From SG8-41 sp035574195 (GTDB lineage Bacteria > Pseudomonadota > Gammaproteobacteria > Burkholderiales > SG8-41): DNA of 10,160 nucleotides. Both the position numbers and the translations under genes were made by a program. Location: positions 1 to 10,160 of the forward strand of contig DATLZE010000175.1 of the NCBI GenBank assembly GCA_035574195.1, read 5' to 3'. Below the pieces are notes generated by a model. That model had not been told where the DNA came from and searched no databases. It saw nothing but the letters and a program-made list of their open reading frames with translations. Positions 1 through 5,621 of the stretch are shown here, piece by piece. Every line of letters starts with the position of its first letter. Position 1 is the stretch's first letter.

Positions 1-145
1 ATGCGCGCGAGCGCCGGCGGCAGGAAGCGCATCGCGCCGGTGTAGAAGTTCATCGTATTGCCGCGGAACAGCAGAGCGCGCCGGCTCCCGCTCCGCCCGC
101 GGGCTCGTAATAGGCGCCAGCGAGCGGCTCGGCGGGGGTCGGCAT
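1..145 (-). pseudogene. alpha/beta-hydrolase N-terminus, apparent frameshift, cut by window edge
   Basis: The ATG at 145 lies five bases after the stop of the DinB-family gene, so the two look like one operon. Frame one reads MPTPAEPLAGAYYEPAGG and then hits a TGA at 50-52. From about position 85 downwards a second frame reads RALLFRGNTMNFYTGAMRF and stays open to the window edge. The two halves together resemble the start of a serine hydrolase of the alpha/beta fold, in which a strand is followed by an HGN-type oxyanion-hole motif; here Arg replaces that His. The offset equals one missing base (or two extra) somewhere around 75-105. This is either a real frameshift or a sequencing or assembly indel in a GC-rich run. 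The catalytic Ser and the rest of the fold lie outside the window. The family call rests only on the N-terminal pattern. Confidence 0.5.
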
Positions 146-150
146 CGAGA

Positions 151-666
151 TCAACTCGGTGCGCACGCGTACTCCTCCCTCAGGAACACTGGCAAATCGG
201 TCACCGGCGGGCGTGCGGGCACCTGGTAGAACAGATCGGCGACGAAGCCGCGGTGATAGCTGGTGTGGTTCACGACGTGGAGCAGGATTTCCCCGCGCGT
301 CATGACGCCGCGGTTTCCGCCGATCAGCGTGAACGCGACCGGCTCGCCGAGCGCGGCGTCGTCCACCGCCTCGCTCCAGGCGATGTACCAGGCGTCCACC
401 TCCCGCTGCCGGCGCCACAGCTCTTCGAGCGGCGGATGATCCGGGGTGTTGCGCGCCGTGAAGCCGTGGCTGCGCCCTTCGAGGTGCGCCTGCCAGATGA
501 GATCTATCACGTAGACATGGTTGAGCGTGTGCACCATGTTGCGGAACAGGCTCCGGCGCTCCTTCGTCGCCTCGCCTTCCGGCAGCGCGGCGACCGCCTC
601 GTAGATGAGCCGGTTCGCCCAGGCGTTGTAGCGCGCGAGCATGCGCGCGGTGTCGGCGGTGATCAT
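151..666 (-). CDS. DinB-family (four-helix bundle) metal-binding protein
   Basis: A 171-residue protein, the usual size for the DinB/YfiT-like fold, a four-helix bundle that binds a divalent metal through three histidines. The triad is visible as H50 (in TLNHV) and H134 plus H138 (in NHTSYHRG). The N-terminus, with ARYNAWANRLIYEAV, is also typical of the family. The ATG at 666 is chosen because an AGAGGG Shine-Dalgarno sequence sits just upstream and the family signature begins at once. The open frame extends far further upstream, but that part runs antisense to the plus-strand genes and is not protein-like. Some family members are thiol S-transferases and many are of unknown, stress- or damage-associated function; nothing here fixes a substrate. 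It is probably cotranscribed with the hydrolase remnant and divergent from the cyclase-like gene 57 bases away. Confidence 0.85.
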   Translation of the reverse strand: MITADTARMLARYNAWANRLIYEAVAALPEGEATKERRSLFRNMVHTLNHVYVIDLIWQAHLEGRSHGFTARNTPDHPPLEELWRRQREVDAWYIAWSEAVDDAALGEPVAFTLIGGNRGVMTRGEILLHVVNHTSYHRGFVADLFYQVPARPPVTDLPVFLREEYACAPS

Positions 667-723
667 GGCGCATCCCTCTTTCGTGCCCGCAGCCTGCCGG
701 GCGGTTAGAATGATGCCACGATC

Positions 724-1647
724 ATGTCCGCCTCCGGAATCAACGAAACCGCCTCGCCCGTGCCGGCGAGCGTGGTGGTCCTGAGAATCCCGGAATTCAC
801 ACGCCGGCCGGTCGCGGAGCAGACCCGCCTGAAGGCGCGGCTCGACGCGCTCCTCGCCGCCGCCATCGAGCCGCTGCCCGCTGCCGGGCGCATCGTGCTC
901 GACGCGCCGGAGGGCGCCGCGGTCGTGGTGCTGGGGGAACCTGCGGCCGCGCTCGATCTCGCGGAGCGCTCGCAGGCGGCCGCCGCCGATTTGCCGCTCG
1001 CGATCGGCGTCAACCACGGTCCCGTCAGGGCGGCGCACGATGCGGCACGCGGGCCGGGGCTGGTCGGCGACGGAATCGCCTCCGGCATGGTGCTCGCCGC
1101 GGCTGCGGCACCGGGCGGCTTGCTCGCCTCCCGCTCGTTTCGCGAGGCGCTCGAAGCGACCGACCCCGGCCGCGCCACCGAACTCTCCTCGGCGGGAGTG
1201 TTCACCGATTCCGGCGTGCGCACCCACGAGCTCTACGCGCTCGACCGGCCGGCGGCCTTCCGGCGCCGGCGGCGTTTCGCTGCGGCCGCTGCCCTCGCCG
1301 CCGTGCTCATTCTCGGTTTGGGCATCGCGACCCGGATGCTGCTGCGCGACGAACCTGCGGCACCGGCCGTGGTCGTGTTCGAGATCGCCCCGCGCGGCGA
1401 GGTGTTCGTAGACGGGGTGTTCAAAGGCAAGAGCCCCCCGCTCAAGCGGCTGGAGCTTGCGCCCGGGCGCCACACCGTGGAGATCCGCAACAGCCCTCAC
1501 CCGCCGCTCAAGTCCGAGATCAACCCCGGGCCGGGCGAGGAGCTGACCCTGAGCCACTCGTTCACCAGTGCGAAGCCTCCGAAGGCCGCCAGAGGCAGGA
1601 GCGTCGAGGATTACTGGCGCGACTTCCGTCGGAGCATCGGCTTTTGA
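724..1647 (+). CDS. Membrane-anchored degenerate class III cyclase-like protein with PEGA domain
   Basis: A 307-residue protein with three parts. Residues 15-172 follow the layout of a class III adenylate/guanylate cyclase domain: a strand ending in PEFT, GVNHGPV at 95-101, VGDGIASG at 114-121, APGGLLAS at 129-136 and a closing THELYAL. The catalytic residues appear lost: the first metal Asp aligns with R21, the second with E63, and the Asn/Arg pair with A119 and V123, so I infer a non-catalytic regulatory domain. An arginine cluster (180-184) and a hydrophobic helix (about 186-207) form one membrane segment, with the pseudo-cyclase predicted cytoplasmic. Residues 216-281 match a PEGA domain, with GEVFVDGVFKGKSP and LAPGRHTVEI, predicted on the outer face. 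PEGA domains often accompany bacterial Ser/Thr kinases, and such a kinase is the next gene. I see no convincing Shine-Dalgarno sequence. The start at 724 gives the whole domain. Confidence 0.7.
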   Translation: MSASGINETASPVPASVVVLRIPEFTRRPVAEQTRLKARLDALLAAAIEPLPAAGRIVLDAPEGAAVVVLGEPAAALDLAERSQAAAADLPLAIGVNHGPVRAAHDAARGPGLVGDGIASGMVLAAAAAPGGLLASRSFREALEATDPGRATELSSAGVFTDSGVRTHELYALDRPAAFRRRRRFAAAAALAAVLILGLGIATRMLLRDEPAAPAVVVFEIAPRGEVFVDGVFKGKSPPLKRLELAPGRHTVEIRNSPHPPLKSEINPGPGEELTLSHSFTSAKPPKAARGRSVEDYWRDFRRSIGF

Positions 1648-1714
1648 CGAGCGTCGTGAAATGACCGACGAGGCTCGACTCCTCGCCCCCGCGCCCGCTG
1701 AGGGCAGAGCAGGC

Positions 1715-1735
1715 TCCGAGCGCCTCGTGCTCGGA
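1715..1735 (+). other. Small hairpin between the cyclase-like gene and the kinase gene
   Basis: TCCGAGC (1715-1721) and GCTCGGA (1729-1735) form a perfect 7-bp stem around a 7-base loop. No T-tract follows, so termination is not supported. It lies in the 270-base gap 1648-1917, which otherwise holds only GC-rich sequence and the 46-bp repeat. Confidence 0.3.
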
Positions 1736-1858
1736 CGCGGCCCCGCAGCGGGACGCAGCCCCGCACCGCAGGAGCGCGCGCTCGGGCGCGCCTCCACGGT
1801 CGCGTCCACGCAAACCGGGATCCCAGCTCCATGTTTCGGCTCATCCCCTCCCGGGCGG

Positions 1859-1904
1859 AGAAGGCGAATGGTCAGCGGAAAATGGCTCCTCAGCCATCTG
1901 TCCG
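1859..1904 (+). repeat. 46-bp dispersed repeat, copy 1
   Basis: This stretch matches the reverse complement of 6422-6467 at 44 of 46 positions, including 30 identical bases in a row from 1859. Weaker similarity continues to about 1917. It contains a perfect 6-bp inverted repeat, ATGGCT (1882-1887) and AGCCAT (1892-1897), around a 4-base loop. It ends 13 bases before the chosen kinase start. A start at 1831 would put the repeat inside the kinase reading frame, which argues against that start. It looks like a non-coding dispersed repeat rather than duplicated gene sequence, because the other copy lies beyond a ribosomal protein gene. Confidence 0.85.
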
Positions 1905-1917
1905 GGGCTCGGTAGGC

Positions 1918-3102
1918 ATGGGCGAGGCGCCGCTCGGACAGCTTGGCCGCTACCGCCTCGTCGCGGAACTCGGGCGCGGCGCCATGGGCGTGGTCTATCG
2001 CGCCGAGGATCCCCTGCTCGACCGCGCGGTCGCGATCAAGACCATTCTCATGGCGGGCGATGCCGCCGAGCGCGCCGAATACGAGGCGCGCTTCCACCAG
2101 GAAGCGCGGGCCGCGGGCGGGCTCAATCATCCCAACGTCATCACCATTTACGACATCGGCCGCGAGGGCGAGGTCGTCTACATGGCGATGGAGCTGCTCG
2201 AGGGGACGGACCTGCGCGAGCTGATGCGGCGCGGGGGCGTTCCGCTCGCGGCCGCGCTCGACATCGCGGCGCAGGTGGCGGACGGGCTCGCGTTCGCGCA
2301 CGAGCGCGGCGTCGTGCACCGCGACATCAAGCCCGCCAACATCATGGTCGTGCGCGGCCAGCACGCGAAGATCATGGATTTCGGGATCGCGCGCATGCGC
2401 GCTTCCGACATGACGCAGACCGGCGCGATCATCGGCTCGCCGAAGTACATGTCGCCCGAGCAGGTGGCCGGACGGCGTGCCGATCACCGCTCCGATATCT
2501 TCTCGCTCGGCGTCGTGCTCTACGAGCTCGCGGCCGGGGCCCCGCCGTTTCCGGGGCCCGAGGTGAGCCTGATCATGCACCAGATCGCGACCGCGACCCC
2601 TCGCCCGCCGAGCGCGGTCAACGCCTCGGTGCCGCCGATGCTCGATCTCATCGTCGCCAAGGCGCTGCAGAAAAACCCCGATGCGCGCTACCAGAGCGCC
2701 GCGGAGCTCGCCGCGGACCTGCGCGCGTGCCTTGCCGGGCTGCCCGTTGCGGAAGGCGCCGCGCAGAACGCGGCCGAGGCGACGGTGAAGCTGGAGACGG
2801 CCGCAGCGACGGCCTGCGCGGGCGCCACGCAAGGAGCGTCACCGACCCGGATCGCCGCCGCTGCAGATGCGCGGAGCGCGGGAAGCGAGACGTACCTCTA
2901 CCTCGCGCGCCGCTTCGATTCCGACGCGGCGATGCGGCGACTCTCCGAGCTGTCGGCCTCCGGCGCGCGGCCGCCGGGCCCGTCCTCCGCGTCCGGTGGC
3001 CGCGCCGCGCTTCCCCGCCTGTGGCGCAGCCCCGAGTGGCGCATCCTCGCCGCAGCCGCGGGCGCTGCGCTTGTCGCCGCGCTGGCGATCGCGCTGCTCT
3101 GA
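1918..3102 (+). CDS. Tail-anchored Hanks-type Ser/Thr protein kinase
   Basis: A 394-residue eukaryote-like protein kinase that transfers the ATP gamma-phosphate to Ser/Thr of target proteins. The kinase domain spans about residues 12-275. The glycine-rich loop is G19-R-G-A-M-G24, the ATP Lys is K41 (AIK), the catalytic loop is HRDIKPAN with D136, the metal Asp is in DFG (D154), and the activation-segment end is SPE with E181. All key residues are present, so it should be active. A low-complexity linker (about 276-370) leads to a single hydrophobic helix at the very C-terminus (about 375-394), which predicts a cytoplasmic kinase held in the inner membrane with almost nothing outside. The ATG at 1918 is preferred: an upstream in-frame ATG at 1831 would only add translated repeat, and the kinase fold begins at residue 12. 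The Shine-Dalgarno sequence (GGTAGG) is weak and close. The PEGA/pseudo-cyclase gene upstream is a plausible partner or substrate. Confidence 0.92.
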   Translation: MGEAPLGQLGRYRLVAELGRGAMGVVYRAEDPLLDRAVAIKTILMAGDAAERAEYEARFHQEARAAGGLNHPNVITIYDIGREGEVVYMAMELLEGTDLRELMRRGGVPLAAALDIAAQVADGLAFAHERGVVHRDIKPANIMVVRGQHAKIMDFGIARMRASDMTQTGAIIGSPKYMSPEQVAGRRADHRSDIFSLGVVLYELAAGAPPFPGPEVSLIMHQIATATPRPPSAVNASVPPMLDLIVAKALQKNPDARYQSAAELAADLRACLAGLPVAEGAAQNAAEATVKLETAAATACAGATQGASPTRIAAAADARSAGSETYLYLARRFDSDAAMRRLSELSASGARPPGPSSASGGRAALPRLWRSPEWRILAAAAGAALVAALAIALL

Positions 3103-3126
3103 CAGCCGCGCGCCAGCGCGCGGCTG
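3103..3126 (+). other. Perfect 10-bp GC hairpin right after the kinase stop
   Basis: CAGCCGCGCG (3103-3112) and CGCGCGGCTG (3117-3126) pair perfectly around the loop CCAG, starting at the base after the kinase TGA. No T-run follows, so it is not a classical intrinsic terminator. It could stabilise the kinase mRNA 3' end, pause polymerase, or separate the kinase from the ATPase transcript that seems to start about 25 bases on. Confidence 0.5.
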
Positions 3127-3138
3127 CGACGCTTCGAG

Positions 3139-3144
3139 TAAAAT
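3139..3144 (+). promoter_or_regulatory. Candidate -10 element for a leaderless mlaF-like transcript
   Basis: TAAAAT lies exactly six bases before the ATG at 3151, which would put the transcription start at or next to the first base of the start codon. No good -35 hexamer is seen at the usual distance and there is no Shine-Dalgarno sequence, so a leaderless message is the simplest reading. The same spacing occurs before the SAM hydrolase gene. Confidence 0.35.
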
Positions 3145-3150
3145 GGCGCG

Positions 3151-3975
3151 ATGCCCTTCCCCGCCTCCGACAAGCTGGTCGAAATCGAGGACCTCCGGTT
3201 CGCCTACGGCCCGCACCCGGTGCTGAAGGGGGTGAACCTCGTCGTGCCGCGCGGGAGCGTGGTGGCGATTCTCGGCGCGAGCGGCTGCGGCAAGTCCACG
3301 CTGCTCAAGCTGATCGGCGGACAGCTCCGGCCCGACGCGGGACGCGTCAAGGTGGAGGGCCAGGTGGTGCACGAGCTCGACGACGAGGCGCTCTACCGGC
3401 TGCGTCGCAGGATGGGCATGATGTTCCAGAAGAGCGGTCTGTTCACCGATCTGTCCACCTTCGAGAACGTCGCGTTCCCGATGCGCGAGCGCACCGCGCT
3501 TCCCGAATCCATCATCCGCGATCTCGTGCTGATGAAGCTCAACGCGGTCGGGCTGCGCAACGCCCGCCATCTCATGCCGAGCGAGCTCTCCGGAGGCATG
3601 CAGCGGCGGGTCGCGCTCGCGCGCGCGATCGCGCTCGATCCTACCCTGATCATGTACGACGAGCCGTTCGCGGGGCTCGATCCGATCTCGCTCAACGTGA
3701 TCGCGAACCTGATCCGGCGGCTGAACGACGCGCTCGGCGTGACCTCGATCGTGGTGACCTACGACGTGGTCGAGTCCCTGAAAGTCGTGGACTACGTCTA
3801 TTTCATCTCGGAGGGCGTGGTCGCCGCCCACGGCACGGTGGAGGAAGTGAAGACCTCGCGCGACCCGTTCGTGCGCCAGTTCGTGGACTGCCTGCCCGAC
3901 GGCCCGGTCGCCTTCCACTATCCCGCGCCGCCCTACGAGCGCGACCTGCGCCTCGACATCTCTCCGAACGAGTGA
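3151..3975 (+). CDS. MlaF-like ABC transporter ATP-binding protein, orphan
   Basis: A 274-residue cytoplasmic ABC ATPase. It has Walker A GASGCGKST (42-50), a Q-loop in MMFQKSGLF, the signature LSGGM (146-150) and Walker B LIMYDEPF with D170/E171. The Q-loop context and the C-terminal stretch with AHGT and VRQFVD resemble MlaF of the Mla system, which powers phospholipid movement between the outer and inner membranes through MlaE permease and MlaD. At the switch position the expected H-loop His is Y204 (VVTYDV, codon TAC 3760-3762). No mlaE, mlaD or mlaC follows: the next gene is convergent and unrelated. It must therefore work with a permease encoded elsewhere, or be a diverged paralogue. 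Given the Tyr, ATP hydrolysis may be weakened. The ATG at 3151 has no Shine-Dalgarno sequence but sits six bases after a TAAAAT box. I leave the symbol empty because the operon context is missing. Confidence 0.82.
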   Translation: MPFPASDKLVEIEDLRFAYGPHPVLKGVNLVVPRGSVVAILGASGCGKSTLLKLIGGQLRPDAGRVKVEGQVVHELDDEALYRLRRRMGMMFQKSGLFTDLSTFENVAFPMRERTALPESIIRDLVLMKLNAVGLRNARHLMPSELSGGMQRRVALARAIALDPTLIMYDEPFAGLDPISLNVIANLIRRLNDALGVTSIVVTYDVVESLKVVDYVYFISEGVVAAHGTVEEVKTSRDPFVRQFVDCLPDGPVAFHYPAPPYERDLRLDISPNE

Positions 3976-3995
3976 CGGAGTGGCATGAACTCCGT
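3975..3995. terminator. Hairpin in the convergent mlaF-like / DUF488 gap
   Basis: ACGGAGT (3975-3981) and ACTCCGT (3989-3995) form a perfect 7-bp stem with a 7-base loop that begins within the ATPase stop codon. Only two T's follow, so intrinsic termination is uncertain. Its place between convergent genes is what suggests the role. The rest of the gap (3996-4107) is GC-rich and shows nothing else I can support. Confidence 0.3.
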
Positions 3996-4107
3996 TCGAG
4001 GCTCCGTGCCCGAAGCCGCACGGCAGCCCCCGGCCTCCGGACTTCGTGCTTCGAGCCCGGAACCGCCCCCGCCATCGCCTCTGCCCGGCTCCCGCCGCGG
4101 GGCGCCG

Positions 4108-4677
4108 TCAGAACCCGAGTTCCAGCTGCTCCCCGGCGTCGTAGATCAGCCGGTCTCCCTCCCTGCGCGCGGCCGCGCTGAGCGCGTGCGGCCGTGTCAC
4201 GCCTCGCTCGACAATGTGCTCGACCGCGGCGCCGCGCACGAGCAGGCTGTCCGAGATCAGGAAACGGTGGCACTGCCACGGCAGGCGCTCGGCGCAGAGG
4301 ATCGCGATGGGCGCCTCCTTTGCGAGCGCCACGAGCCGCCCGAGCCCATCGCGGAATTCCTCGCTTGCCATATGGTCGGCGAAGGCGCGGAATCCCGGGC
4401 TCTTCAGCGCGACGTGCGGCGAGCCCTCCGCGAGCCTGCGGCGCCCGCCGAGCGCCTTGCCCTCCCACACGTAACGGATGCCCGCTTCCGCGAGCGAGCG
4501 CTCCAGCGCTTGCCGCGCGAACTGCGGGTGGCGGCGCGAGGCGGGGTACGCCCGCACGTCCATCACGCACTCGATACCGGCCTCCCGCAGGAGACCGACG
4601 AACTCGCCAATAGCGCGATTGCCGTGACCGATGGTGTAGATCACGGAGCCGGACCCGGTAGAGCGTGGCTGATTCAT
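4108..4677 (-). CDS. DUF488 domain-containing protein
   Basis: A 189-residue intact DUF488 protein, of the family's usual size. Conserved motifs are in order: YTIGHG (14-19), MDVRAYPASRRHPQF (39-53), YVWEGKALGG (69-78), LCAE (127-130) with C128, and CHRF (136-139). The conserved Cys/His/Arg cluster suggests a catalytic or metal-handling site, but the family has no firmly established reaction and I assign none. The ATG at 4677 overlaps the TGA of the upstream MmgE/PrpD remnant (ATGA), so its translation is probably coupled to the reading of that remnant. No strong Shine-Dalgarno sequence is visible. It is the last gene of a minus-strand series and converges on the MlaF-like gene. Confidence 0.85.
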   Translation of the reverse strand: MNQPRSTGSGSVIYTIGHGNRAIGEFVGLLREAGIECVMDVRAYPASRRHPQFARQALERSLAEAGIRYVWEGKALGGRRRLAEGSPHVALKSPGFRAFADHMASEEFRDGLGRLVALAKEAPIAILCAERLPWQCHRFLISDSLLVRGAAVEHIVERGVTRPHALSAAARREGDRLIYDAGEQLELGF

Positions 4678-5267
4678 GGCACCACGAGCCGCGCCAGCTC
4701 GCGAAACTTGCGCTCGAGGCCGCGGCCGCCCATGGGGTTCGCGACGCTGCCCGTCACGTGCTCGATGTGCTGTCCGGGCACGCGACCGCCGCCGAGTGGA
4801 AAACGCTCCACTCGCTCTGGAGCCTGGTTGGCGCCGCGTGCGAGGTAGGCAGCGCCGGCGGTGCGGCATTCGACATCCACGCCGAGGATGAATGCGCGCA
4901 GGAAGCTCGCCCCGCGCAGCGGCGAGCGCTGGGGAGCGCGAGCAGTGTGGAGGCGGCCGGCACGCCGGGATGGGGCGGCGTGCGCAGCCCGGTGTCGCCG
5001 TAATCGAGTGCGCGCGCTCGCGCCGTCCGCCAGCGCCGCGCTCAAACAGTCCAGCCGCTCGCGCCGGCCGATAACGGCCGCTCGCGGCGACCCAGCGAAA
5101 GGCGCCAGCGTCTGGAGCACGGTTTCGACGGCTTCGTGACGAGAGCCGCCCGGCGCGCGGCCGAGCCAGTCTACGAGCGAGCGCCGGGCCGCGTGGCGGG
5201 CGGCTTGCCGAACATCCCCGTAGCACGACCGGACGACGAGCCGGGAGAGCGCCTGCGCGATTTTCAT
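4674..5267 (-). pseudogene. MmgE/PrpD-family remnant with internal deletion and frame changes
   Basis: The open frame gives 197 residues against roughly 450 for this family (2-methylcitrate dehydratase, cis-aconitate decarboxylase and relatives). Residues 1-87 read as a normal N-terminus, with RSLVDWLG, AVIG and LSAALADGASA. The expected continuation LDYGDTGLRTPPHP is found only in another frame (about 4935-5011), a third frame may be used briefly, and the first frame then resumes with GASFLRAFILGVDVECR (119-135). Soon after, GQHIEHVTGSVANPM (165-179) and LERKFRELA look like the family's extreme C-terminus, so the central 250 or so residues appear lost. The frame changes cancel, which leaves an uninterrupted but probably non-functional ORF. 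The ATG at 5267 has a good GGAGTG Shine-Dalgarno sequence formed by the end of the Bug remnant. Confidence 0.65.
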
Positions 5268-5273
5268 CCCGGT

Positions 5274-5513
5274 TCACTCCACGCGAATGCCGGCGCCCGC
5301 GCCCGGGCGATCGTCAATCACCATCTGCCGCCCGAGCGCCTCCGAGAGCCCGGGGGCGAGCGTCCGCGAGAGCGTGTCGGAGCTGCCTCCCGGCGGAGAC
5401 GGCACGATCAGCCGTATCGGCTTGGCGGGATGCTGCGCCTGCGCCACCGGTGCGATCCCCGCCGCCAGCACGGCCGCAAAAGCAACCACAAGGCTGCAGC
5501 ACAAGGGTCTCAC
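5274..5513 (-). pseudogene. Bug/TctC-type periplasmic receptor remnant (internally deleted)
   Basis: A 79-residue frame from a GTG at 5513, chosen because AGAGG lies upstream and a signal peptide begins at once (RPLCC, then a hydrophobic stretch ending APVAQAQ). The mature start, HPAKPIRLIVPSPPGGSSD, and DDRPGAGAG are the classic N-terminal motifs of Bug proteins, the extracytoplasmic receptors of tripartite tricarboxylate transporters, which are normally about 320 residues. Here the frame ends AGIRVE-stop immediately afterwards, and that ending resembles the C-terminal end of such proteins. I infer an internal deletion joining the two ends, possibly at a shared Ala-Gly-Ile-coding stretch. 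The product could be exported but could not form the two-lobed receptor. The gap to the MmgE/PrpD start is six bases. A GTG at 5567 is a less likely alternative start. Confidence 0.7.
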
Positions 5514-5621
5514 ATGGGTCGCCTCTGCCTTCGGTGCGCCGCAATGGCCGCTTTCGTGGCGGGGCACCCAGTTTACTCTCCCGCGGCGGCGGGTGCGCTC
5601 GCCGCGGCGCGTGTCCGCTTC

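Noticed and set aside
1741..1800. GC-rich short repeats (GCGCGC runs, GCAGC/CCCCGC repeats) upstream of the kinase gene
   Set aside because: They are explained by base composition; there is no regular unit or spacing as in a CRISPR array or tandem repeat.
1831..1917. An upstream ATG extending the kinase by 29 residues
   Set aside because: The added residues translate the 46-bp dispersed repeat, which also occurs outside any gene; the kinase fold starts after the ATG at 1918.
151..2832. A very long open frame (over 800 codons) on the minus strand ending in the DinB-family protein
   Set aside because: It runs antisense through the PEGA and kinase genes, is Arg/Gly/Ala-rich without domain patterns, and arises from high GC. 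Only the last 171 codons, after a good Shine-Dalgarno sequence, look like protein.
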